From an uncultured Collinsella sp. (GTDB lineage: Bacteria > Actinomycetota > Coriobacteriia > Coriobacteriales > Coriobacteriaceae): a stretch of DNA of 13,975 nucleotides. The position numbers and the translations under genes were made by a program. Shown here in pieces: positions 7,582 through 13,322 of the stretch (position 1 is the first letter of the stretch; the number at the start of each line of letters is the position of its first letter). The stretch spans positions 1 to 13,975 of the forward strand of contig CABRZC010000052.1 in the NCBI GenBank assembly GCA_902475375.1, given 5' to 3'. Below the pieces are notes generated by a model. It did no database searches, had not been told where the DNA came from, and worked only from the letters and a program-made list of their open reading frames with translations.

Positions 7582-8679
7582 ATGTCCTCGACCTTTGGCA
7601 ACGTTTTGCATCTGAGCATTTTCGGCCAATCACACTCCCCCGCCATCGGCTGCTCGCTCGATGGCATCCCGGCGGGCATCGCTGTGGACCAGGAGCAGCT
7701 GCAGGCCTTTTTGGATCGTCGCGCCCCCGGTCGCGACGAGACCGCGACCAAACGCCGCGAGGCCGACGCCGCCCACATCATCGCCGGTGTGGTCGATGGA
7801 CATACCACCGGCGCGCCCATCGCCGCGATTATCGAGAACACCAACACGCGCTCCAAGGATTACTCCGAGCTGCGCCGCAAGCCCCGTCCGGGACATGCCG
7901 ATTACCCGGCGCGTGTGAAGTATCACAACATGCACGATGTAGCTGGTGGCGGGCATTTCTCCGGCCGCCTAACAGCACCCCTGTGCATCGCCGGCGGCAT
8001 TGCGCTGCAGGCACTCGAGGCCCGCGGCATTCAGGTCATGGCGCACGTCGCGCAGATCGGCGGCATCTCCGACCTGCCGATGGACGATATGGTCTATCGC
8101 GAGGCCGACCGCAAGGCGATCCTTACGAACGATCTGCCGTGCATTGACGCCGCCGCAGCCGGCCGCATGCGCGAGGAGATCCTAGCCGCGCGCGACGAAC
8201 TCGACAGCATCGGCGGCATCGTGGAGTGCGGCATTTACGGGCTTCCCGCGGGCATCGGCGACCCCATGTTCGATGGCATCGAGAACCGCATCGCTCAAAT
8301 CGCGTTCGGGATTCCCGCCGTAAAGGGCATGGAGTTTGGCATGGGCTTTGCCGTGGCCGCCATGCGCGGCAGCGAGAACAACGATCCGTATCGCATCGAT
8401 GCCGAGACCGGCGAGATCGAGGTCGAGTCCAATAACGCCGGCGGCATCCTGGGCGGTATTTCGACCGGAGCGCCCGTCATGTGGCGCATGGCCGTAAAGC
8501 CGACGCCCTCGATTGGCCGCGAGCAGCAAACGGTGGACATGGACGCTATGGAAAATGCCGAGCTCTCGGTCCACGGCCGCCACGATCCCTGCATCGTCCC
8601 GCGCGCCGTCCCCGTAGCCGAAGCAGCCGCCGCCCTCGCCATCTGGGACGCTCTCCTCGAGGACGCAGGCCAGCGCTAG
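7582..8679 (+). CDS. aroC: Chorismate synthase
   Basis: Removes phosphate from EPSP to make chorismate, step 7, using reduced FMN. 365 aa, normal length. Signatures in order: FGQSHSPAIG (His18, near the N-terminus), RRAPGRDETATKRREAD, the HTTGAPIA region, RPGHADYPARVKY, GGGHFSGRLTAP, DSIGGIVEC, GMEFGMGF, NNAGGILGGISTGAP and the C-terminal GRHDPCIVPRAVPVAEA. Motif 1 reads GQSHS where many homologues have GESHG; the catalytic His is kept. Only one base separates it from aroA, and GAGGAGG at 7568-7574, inside the end of aroA, is its ribosome site. A 41-bp inverted repeat begins 6 bp after its stop. Confidence 0.97.
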   Translation: MSSTFGNVLHLSIFGQSHSPAIGCSLDGIPAGIAVDQEQLQAFLDRRAPGRDETATKRREADAAHIIAGVVDGHTTGAPIAAIIENTNTRSKDYSELRRKPRPGHADYPARVKYHNMHDVAGGGHFSGRLTAPLCIAGGIALQALEARGIQVMAHVAQIGGISDLPMDDMVYREADRKAILTNDLPCIDAAAAGRMREEILAARDELDSIGGIVECGIYGLPAGIGDPMFDGIENRIAQIAFGIPAVKGMEFGMGFAVAAMRGSENNDPYRIDAETGEIEVESNNAGGILGGISTGAPVMWRMAVKPTPSIGREQQTVDMDAMENAELSVHGRHDPCIVPRAVPVAEAAAALAIWDALLEDAGQR

Positions 8680-8684
8680 CCCAC

Positions 8685-8818
8685 CCTGGGGTAGTTAATT
8701 TGGGACGGGGCTTTTTTAGCTACCCCATGTGCCAGTTGATATTTGCCCTGGCACCCATCGATTCGTTGACAGCCAAAGGGTAGCTAAAAAAGCCCCGTCC
8801 CAAATTAACTACCCCAGG
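8685..8818. repeat. 41-bp perfect inverted repeat with nested symmetry (REP-like) between aroC and pheA
   Basis: Arms 8685-8725 and 8778-8818 are perfect reverse complements over 41 bases. The 52-bp spacer carries its own hairpin, GTGCCAG (8729-8735) with CTGGCAC (8748-8754). Each arm is itself bounded by GGGTAG and CTACCC and could fold alone into an 11-bp stem (for example 8688-8698 with 8716-8726, one T-G pair). The arm contains TGGGACGGGG, as does the repeat at 1-67. It lies in the gap between aroC and pheA, ending 12 bp before the pheA ribosome site. GTAG at the arm ends recalls REP elements moved by RAYT (Y1 tyrosine) transposases; that link is inference. A terminator or processing role is also possible. 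Confidence 0.85.
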
Positions 8819-8842
8819 CAACGATTCACGAAAGGGGTCCCT

Positions 8843-9988
8843 ATGGACCTTGCTGACATCCGCCAGGCCATCGATGGCATCGACACCACGCTCCTCAACA
8901 GCTTTGTCGAGCGCATGGACATTGCCACCGAGGTCGCCAAGTCAAAAATCGAGATGGGCAAGGCCGTCTTCGACCCCGCCCGCGAGCGCTCCAAGCTCAA
9001 CAACCTCGCCAGCCGCGCGCCCGAGCGCTACGAGGCGCAGACCATCACCCTGTTCCGTCTCCTCATGAGCATGAGCAAGGCCGAGCAGCAGCGATACATC
9101 AACGAGCTCAAAGGCATCACGGTGTCGCAAAAGGCCCATGCCACGGCCGCAGCCTTTGACACACCCTTCCCCCAGACGGCCACCGTCGCCTGCCAGGGCG
9201 TCGAAGGCGCCTACAGCCAGATCGCCGCGTGCAAGCTCTTCGACGTGCCCGATATTGCGTTCTTCGAGACCTTCGAGGGCGTCATGCGCGCCGTACGCGA
9301 CGGGTTCTGCGAGTTTGGCGTGCTGCCCATCGAGAACTCCACCGCCGGCTCGGTCAACGCCGTCTACGACCTGCTCGCCCAGTTCGACTTCCACATCGTG
9401 CGCTCGCTGCGCCTCAAGATCGACCACAACTTGCTCGTCAAGCCCGGCACCAAGCTCGCGAACATACGCGAGGTCTACAGCCACGGTCAGGCCATCGCGC
9501 AGTGCGTCGGCTTTATCGAGGCCCACGGCCTGCACGCCACCAAGTACCCCAACACGGCTATGTCGGCCGAGATGGTCGCCAAATCCGACCGCACCGACGT
9601 CGCCGCCATCGCCTCGCGCAGCTGTGCGGCGCTCTACGGTCTGGAGGTGCTGGAGCCCAACATTCAGGACTCGGACAACAACTACACGCGCTTCGTTGTC
9701 ATCAGCCGCGAGCCGCGCGTCTACCCCGGCGCCAACCGCACCTCGCTCATGATCACCACGGCCAACGAGCCGGGCGCGCTCTATCGCGTACTCGAGCGCT
9801 TCTACGCGCTCAATATCAACCTCATCAAGCTCGAGAGCCGCCCCATCCCCGGCCGCGACTTTGAGTTTATGTTCTACTTTGACCTGGACTGCCCCTTTGG
9901 CAGCAAGGCCCTCGACGACCTGCTCGATTCCATCGACGACGTTTGTGAGAGCTTCACCTACTTTGGCAGCTACACGGAGGTGCTCTAG
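8843..9988 (+). CDS. pheA: Bifunctional chorismate mutase / prephenate dehydratase (P-protein) with ACT domain
   Basis: Converts chorismate to prephenate and then to phenylpyruvate, the precursor of phenylalanine. 381 aa, the expected P-protein size. Residues 1 to about 90 are an AroQ-class chorismate mutase helical domain (DIRQAIDGID, then VAKSK and DPARERS). Residues about 114-290 are the dehydratase, with PIENSTAGSV and the NYTRFVVI motif (Thr-Arg-Phe 282-284) needed for activity. Residues about 300-381 are an ACT domain with GALYRVLERF (from 311) and ESRP (331-334), the Phe-binding motifs of the family, so Phe feedback is expected. ATG 8843 has AAAGGGG six bases upstream and begins the mutase fold. 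An in-frame ATG at 8729 would run translation through the inverted repeat and was rejected. aroE-aroK begins on the base after its stop. Confidence 0.96.
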   Translation: MDLADIRQAIDGIDTTLLNSFVERMDIATEVAKSKIEMGKAVFDPARERSKLNNLASRAPERYEAQTITLFRLLMSMSKAEQQRYINELKGITVSQKAHATAAAFDTPFPQTATVACQGVEGAYSQIAACKLFDVPDIAFFETFEGVMRAVRDGFCEFGVLPIENSTAGSVNAVYDLLAQFDFHIVRSLRLKIDHNLLVKPGTKLANIREVYSHGQAIAQCVGFIEAHGLHATKYPNTAMSAEMVAKSDRTDVAAIASRSCAALYGLEVLEPNIQDSDNNYTRFVVISREPRVYPGANRTSLMITTANEPGALYRVLERFYALNINLIKLESRPIPGRDFEFMFYFDLDCPFGSKALDDLLDSIDDVCESFTYFGSYTEVL

Positions 9989-11239
9989 ATGACCGATACC
10001 GCCGCAACCCGCCCCTACGGCGTGCTGGGCCGCGTGCTGGGCCACAGCTACACCCCGACCATCTACAAGGAGCTCGCGGGGCTTGAGTACGTGCGTTTTG
10101 AGCGCGAGCCCGAGGACCTCGCGGCCTTTATGACGGGCGACGAGTGGGAGGGCACCAACGTGACCATTCCCTACAAGCGCGCCGTCATGGAGTACCTGGA
10201 CGAGCTGAGCCCGCTCGCCGAGCGCATGGGCAACGTCAACACCATCACACGCCTGCCCGATGGCCGCCTGCGCGGCGACAACACCGACTACTTTGGTTTT
10301 CAGTGCCTGGTCGAGGAGCTGGGGGTTGAGGTCGCCGGCAAGAAGGCTCTCGTGCTCGGAGCCACCGGCGGTGCGGGCACTACGGCCAGTATGGTGCTCG
10401 GCGATCTGGGCGCCACAGTCGTGCCCGTGGGCCGCACGAGCGAGGTCAACTACGGCAACATCGCACAGCAGTCCGACGCCGCCCTGCTCGTCAACTGCAC
10501 GCCTGTCGGCATGTTCCCCCACTGCCCCGACGCGCCTTGCACACTCGAAGGGCTCGATGCGCTCGAAGGCGTTATCGACATTGTCTACAACCCCGCCCGC
10601 ACGGGCCTGATGCTCGAGGCCGAGCGCCGCGGCACCCCCTGCATCGGTGGTCTGCTCATGCTTGTGGCACAGGCGGCACAGGCCGTTGAGCGCTATACCG
10701 GCCAGGTCACCCCGCGCAAGCGCATCTTGGACGTAACGGAGCGCCTGTCCCGCCGCGAACAAAACATCGCGCTGATCGGCATGCCGGGTTCGGGTAAGAC
10801 CCGCGTGGGTGAGCAGATTGCCCTGCTCACAGGTCGCGAGCACATCGATCTGGACCGCGCCCTCGAGGAGCGCCTGGGCATGCCCTGTGCCGACTATATT
10901 GTCGAACACGGCGAGGCCGCCTTCCGCGAGCAGGAGACGGCGGCGTTGTCCGACATCTCCAAGCGCAGCGGCCTGGTGCTCTCCACCGGCGGCGGCGTGG
11001 TCACGCGTGACGAGAACTACCCGCTGCTGCACCAAAACAGCCAGATCGTAATGCTCAACCGCAAGCTCGAAGAGCTCGCCCACAAGGGCCGTCCCATCAC
11101 CGCTCGCGACGGTATCGACAAGCTGGCCGAGCAGCGCATGCCGCGTTACCGCGCCTGGGCCGACTACATCATCGACTCACGCGACTGCGCCGTCAACACC
11201 GCGCAAGCCCTCCTCGACACCCTCCCACCCGCTCTCTAA
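9989..11239 (+). CDS. aroE-aroK: Fused shikimate dehydrogenase - shikimate kinase
   Basis: One 416-aa protein covers steps 4 and 5 of the pathway: NADPH reduction of 3-dehydroshikimate, then ATP phosphorylation of shikimate. Residues about 8-245 are AroE: GHSYTP substrate region (18-23), NVTIPYK with catalytic Lys63, GDNTDYFGF with catalytic Asp100, and the nucleotide loop GATGGAG (124-130). Residues about 258-416 are AroK: Walker A GMPGSGKT (264-271), DLDRALEE (Asp287, Asp289), AFREQE (Arg313), STGGGVV (332-338), lid Arg368 in KGRPI, and RMPRYRAWA (Arg383). All main catalytic residues are present in both halves. The AroE substrate motif reads HSYTP where HSxSP is usual, a conservative Ser-to-Thr change. 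The ATG directly abuts the pheA stop, and GGAGGTG inside the end of pheA serves as the ribosome site. The continuous frame with intact motifs argues against a sequencing fusion. Confidence 0.95.
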   Translation: MTDTAATRPYGVLGRVLGHSYTPTIYKELAGLEYVRFEREPEDLAAFMTGDEWEGTNVTIPYKRAVMEYLDELSPLAERMGNVNTITRLPDGRLRGDNTDYFGFQCLVEELGVEVAGKKALVLGATGGAGTTASMVLGDLGATVVPVGRTSEVNYGNIAQQSDAALLVNCTPVGMFPHCPDAPCTLEGLDALEGVIDIVYNPARTGLMLEAERRGTPCIGGLLMLVAQAAQAVERYTGQVTPRKRILDVTERLSRREQNIALIGMPGSGKTRVGEQIALLTGREHIDLDRALEERLGMPCADYIVEHGEAAFREQETAALSDISKRSGLVLSTGGGVVTRDENYPLLHQNSQIVMLNRKLEELAHKGRPITARDGIDKLAEQRMPRYRAWADYIIDSRDCAVNTAQALLDTLPPAL

Positions 11240-11241
11240 TC

Positions 11242-11283
11242 AAAACCACCACAAAGGGGACAGGCACCTTTGTGGTGGTTTTT
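11242..11283 (+). terminator. Intrinsic terminator-like hairpin between aroE-aroK and aroQ, with GGGGACAGG loop
   Basis: Arms 11242-11257 and 11267-11282 are perfect 16-nt reverse complements around a 9-nt loop. T5 (11279-11283) closes the 3' side, giving a terminator shape. It lies just past the aroE-aroK stop. The top of the hairpin reads GGGGACAGGCACC, related to the GGGACGGGG core of the other two large repeats here, so a REP-like origin is possible. If efficient, it would reduce aroQ expression from the operon promoter. Confidence 0.7.
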
Positions 11284-11324
11284 CGTTCCGCCTCACCGCC
11301 CGCCCAACCGCAAAGGAAGCAACC

Positions 11325-11762
11325 ATGAAAGCACTCGTCATCAACGGCCCCAACCTCAACATGCTCGGCATTCGCGAGCCGGGCATCTACGGCAGTGACA
11401 ACTACGACCACCTGGTCCAGATCTGCCAGGAGGCAGGCGCTGCACAGGGTTTTGACGAGGTCGAGGTCTTCCAGTCCAACCACGAGGGCAGCATCGTCGA
11501 CAAGATCCAGGAGGCTTACGGCAAGGTCGACGGCATTGTCATCAACCCGGCTGCCTACACGCACACGAGCGTGGCCATCCTCGACGCCCTCAAGGCCGTC
11601 GCCATCCCTGCCGTCGAAGTCCACATCAGCGCCATAGAGACGCGCGAGGACTTCCGCCAGGTGAGCTATGCGCGCCTAGCCTGCTTCGCCACCATCACCG
11701 GCGAGGGCCTCCAGGGTTACGCTCACGCGCTGGAGCTGCTGAAAGTGCATCTGCTACACTAA
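11325..11762 (+). CDS. aroQ: 3-dehydroquinate dehydratase, type II
   Basis: Dehydrates 3-dehydroquinate to 3-dehydroshikimate, step 3 of the pathway. 145 aa, the length of the dodecameric type II enzymes and unlike the type I AroD. NGPNLNMLGIREP (Arg17) is followed by the catalytic Tyr22 in IYG, FQSNHEG, INPAAYTHTS (Asn74 to Ser82), EVHIS (His100) and REDFR (Arg111), so the active site is complete. AAAGGAAG lies just upstream of the ATG. It is last in the aromatic cluster, separated from aroE-aroK by an 85-bp gap holding a terminator-like hairpin, so it may depend on read-through or on a promoter I could not identify. Confidence 0.96.
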   Translation: MKALVINGPNLNMLGIREPGIYGSDNYDHLVQICQEAGAAQGFDEVEVFQSNHEGSIVDKIQEAYGKVDGIVINPAAYTHTSVAILDALKAVAIPAVEVHISAIETREDFRQVSYARLACFATITGEGLQGYAHALELLKVHLLH

Positions 11763-11770
11763 TCTTTGAG

Positions 11771-11807
11771 ACAAATGAGCCAGTGGCGTTTGCCCTGAAT
11801 CATTTGT
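11771..11807. repeat. Stem-loop between aroQ and glf
   Basis: ACAAATGA (11771-11778) pairs with TCATTTGT (11800-11807). Inside, CAG/CTG (11781-11783 with 11795-11797) and GGC/GCC (11785-11787 with 11792-11794) continue the stem to a GTTT loop, with a small internal loop and one bulged T. No T-run follows, so it is not a standard intrinsic terminator. It fills much of the 78-bp gap before glf and may be an mRNA processing or stability element. Confidence 0.5.
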
Positions 11808-11840
11808 AACTGTTCGATTGACATACAAAGGAGCATATCC

Positions 11841-12965
11841 ATGTCCCAGTACGATTACCTTGTCGTCGGTGCCGGCCTTTCGGGTGCCGTCTTTGCCAAT
11901 GCCGCCAAGCGCGCCGGCAAGTCGGTCCTGGTCATCGACCGCCGCGACCACATCGCCGGCAACATCTACACCGAGGACGTCGAGGGCATCCAGGTCCACC
12001 GCTACGGCGCGCACATCTTCCACACCTCCATGAAGGACGTCTGGGACTACGTCAACCGCTTCGCCGAGTTCAACAACTACGTCAACTCGCCGGTTGCCAA
12101 CTTCCACGGCAACATGTACAACATGCCTTTCAACATGAACACCTTCGCCAAGATGTGGCCGGGCGTCGTCACGCCGGCCGATGCCAAGGCCAAAATCGCC
12201 GAGCAGGTGGCTGCCGAGAACATCGGCGAGCCGCAGAACCTGGAGGAGCAGGCGCTGTCGCTCGTCGGCCGCGACATCTTCGAGACGCTCGTGAAGGGCT
12301 ACACCGAGAAGCAGTGGGGCCGTGATTGCAAGGACCTGCCCGCGAGCATCATCAAGCGCCTCCCCTGCCGCTTTACCTACGACAACAACTACTTCAACGA
12401 CCGCTACCAGGGCATCCCCATGGGCGGCTACACCAAGATGGTCGCCAACATGCTCGAGGGCATCGAGGTGCGCTGCGGCGTGGAGTACAAGGAGCTGATC
12501 GCCGCCGAGCCCGATATCGCCGCCAAGACGATCTACTGCGGCCCCATCGACGCGTTCTACGACTTTAAGCTGGGCACGCTCGAGTACCGCAGCCTGCGCT
12601 TTGAGACCGAGACGCTCGACGAGCAGGACCACCAGGGCGTGGCCGTGGTCAACTATACCGAGCGCGAGATCCCCTATACCCGCATTATCGAGCACAAGCA
12701 CTTTGAGTTCGGCACGCAGGACAAGACCGTCATCACGCGCGAGTACCCGGCGGACTGGAAGCCCGGCGACGAGCCCTACTACCCCATCAACGACGCCAAG
12801 AACGAAGCCCTCTACAAGCAGTACGAGGAGCTGGCGGCGCAGGAGGGCGACGTGATCTTCGCCGGCCGTCTGGGCGGCTACAAGTACTACGATATGGACA
12901 AGGCTATCGCCGCCGCCTTCGAGCTCGTCCGCAACGAGCTTGGCGTGGAGCCGGCTGAGGCGTAG
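11841..12965 (+). CDS. glf: UDP-galactopyranose mutase
   Basis: Interconverts UDP-galactopyranose and UDP-galactofuranose with reduced FAD, supplying Galf for surface polysaccharides; cytosolic. 374 aa, the usual bacterial length. The N-terminal dinucleotide fold shows VVGAGLSGAVFA (8-19) and VLVIDRRDHIAGN (29-41). Then come HRYGAHIFHT (53-62), GYTEKQWG, RFTYDNNYFNDRYQG, PMGGYT, and the C-terminal FAD-contact segment GRLGGYKYYDMD, all typical of Glf. The ribosome site is AAAGGAG. It is not an aromatic-pathway gene: it follows aroQ after a 78-bp gap with a stem-loop, and ends at a strong hairpin. Together with the minus-strand polysaccharide-export ATPase to its right, it suggests the edge of a surface-glycan locus. 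No convincing promoter was found, so co-transcription with aroQ is possible. Confidence 0.97.
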   Translation: MSQYDYLVVGAGLSGAVFANAAKRAGKSVLVIDRRDHIAGNIYTEDVEGIQVHRYGAHIFHTSMKDVWDYVNRFAEFNNYVNSPVANFHGNMYNMPFNMNTFAKMWPGVVTPADAKAKIAEQVAAENIGEPQNLEEQALSLVGRDIFETLVKGYTEKQWGRDCKDLPASIIKRLPCRFTYDNNYFNDRYQGIPMGGYTKMVANMLEGIEVRCGVEYKELIAAEPDIAAKTIYCGPIDAFYDFKLGTLEYRSLRFETETLDEQDHQGVAVVNYTEREIPYTRIIEHKHFEFGTQDKTVITREYPADWKPGDEPYYPINDAKNEALYKQYEELAAQEGDVIFAGRLGGYKYYDMDKAIAAAFELVRNELGVEPAEA

Positions 12966-12996
12966 AGACAAAGGCGCATTAGCGAGCCACCATAAT

Positions 12997-13046
12997 CAAA
13001 CAGAATGCCCGGTGCAGCGCGAATGCCGCACCGGGCATTCTGTTTG
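12997..13046 (+). terminator. Strong hairpin terminator after glf
   Basis: Arms 12997-13015 and 13028-13046 are perfect 19-nt reverse complements with a 12-nt loop (13016-13027). The GC-rich stem is followed by TTTGTGA rather than a long T-run. It starts 32 bp past the glf stop, so it most likely ends the plus-strand transcript and keeps it out of the convergent tRNA gene. Confidence 0.75.
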
Positions 13047-13085
13047 TGACGATAAAAGCGCGCCACAGTCCAAATTAACAAATAG

Positions 13086-13115
13086 GGCCGCAAGTCATCC
13101 CCATGTCTTACGGCC
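13086..13115. repeat. Imperfect hairpin in the glf-tRNA gap
   Basis: GGCCG (13086-13090) pairs with CGGCC (13111-13115). The stem continues inward through AAG/CTT and CAT/ATG with two mismatches to a CCCC loop. On the minus strand it is followed by CTATTTGTTAATTT, so it could be a second, backup terminator for the tRNA-Arg(UCU) transcript. Apart from this and the hairpins on either side, I see nothing in 12966-13191. Confidence 0.35.
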
Positions 13116-13155
13116 ACAATTTAACAATACCATGGCAGAGCGTCGACAAAAGCAA

Positions 13156-13179
13156 AGACCCGGCATTATTACCGGGTCT
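13156..13179 (-). terminator. Terminator of tRNA-Arg(UCU)
   Basis: AGACCCGG and CCGGGTCT (plus 13156-13163 and 13172-13179) form a perfect 8-bp GC-rich stem with an 8-nt loop. On the minus strand a T-rich run (TTTGCTTTTG) follows. It sits 12 bp past the 3' end of the minus-strand tRNA. Confidence 0.7.
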
Positions 13180-13191
13180 CTAAAACTCATA

Positions 13192-13268
13192 TGGTGCTCC
13201 ATGGCGGATTCGAACCGTCGACCTTGGGATTAGAAGTCCCCTGCTCTATCCAACTGAGCTAATGGAGC
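13192..13268 (-). tRNA. tRNA-Arg (anticodon UCU)
   Basis: A 77-nt cloverleaf on the minus strand. The acceptor stem GCTCCAT/ATGGAGC is perfect, the D-arm is GCTC/GAGC, the anticodon loop CTTCTAA gives anticodon UCU (reading AGA), and the T-arm has GGTTCGAATCC. Discriminator A and an encoded CCA follow. The outermost anticodon-stem pair is a G-A mismatch. It lies downstream of the ABC ATPase gene on the same strand. Confidence 0.95.
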
Positions 13269-13314
13269 ATAATAGCCGCACGTCCAAGCGGGTACAAGTT
13301 CACACGGCTAATAA

Positions 13315-13320
13315 ATTATA
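13315..13320 (-). promoter_or_regulatory. Possible -10 box upstream of tRNA-Arg(UCU)
   Basis: A perfect TATAAT on the minus strand (plus 13315-13320) lies 46 bp upstream of the tRNA 5' end and just after the ABC ATPase stop. No good -35 hexamer is visible at 16-19 bp, as that region is inside the ATPase gene. A start near 13308 would give a pre-tRNA leader of about 40 nt. The alternative is read-through from the ATPase gene. Confidence 0.4.
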
Positions 13321-13322
13321 AC

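Noticed and set aside
8729..8842. An upstream in-frame ATG for pheA at 8729
   Set aside because: Translation would pass through the inverted repeat. The extra 38 residues are not conserved-looking, and ATG 8843 has AAAGGGG at the right distance.
8942..11083. A 713-codon minus-strand open frame antisense to pheA and aroE-aroK
   Set aside because: It spans two well-supported genes, has a repetitive Val/Gly/Ala/Asp composition typical of reverse-frame shadows, and shows no domain.
13269..13274. TATTAT on the minus strand beside tRNA-Arg(UCU), considered as its -10 box
   Set aside because: It directly abuts the mature tRNA 5' end, so a start from it would fall inside the tRNA.
13273..13310. TAGCCG/CGGCTA pairing between the ABC ATPase stop and tRNA-Arg(UCU), considered as a terminator
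   Set aside because: Only six canonical pairs extended by wobbles, a loop of nearly 20 nt and no T-run; too weak to call.
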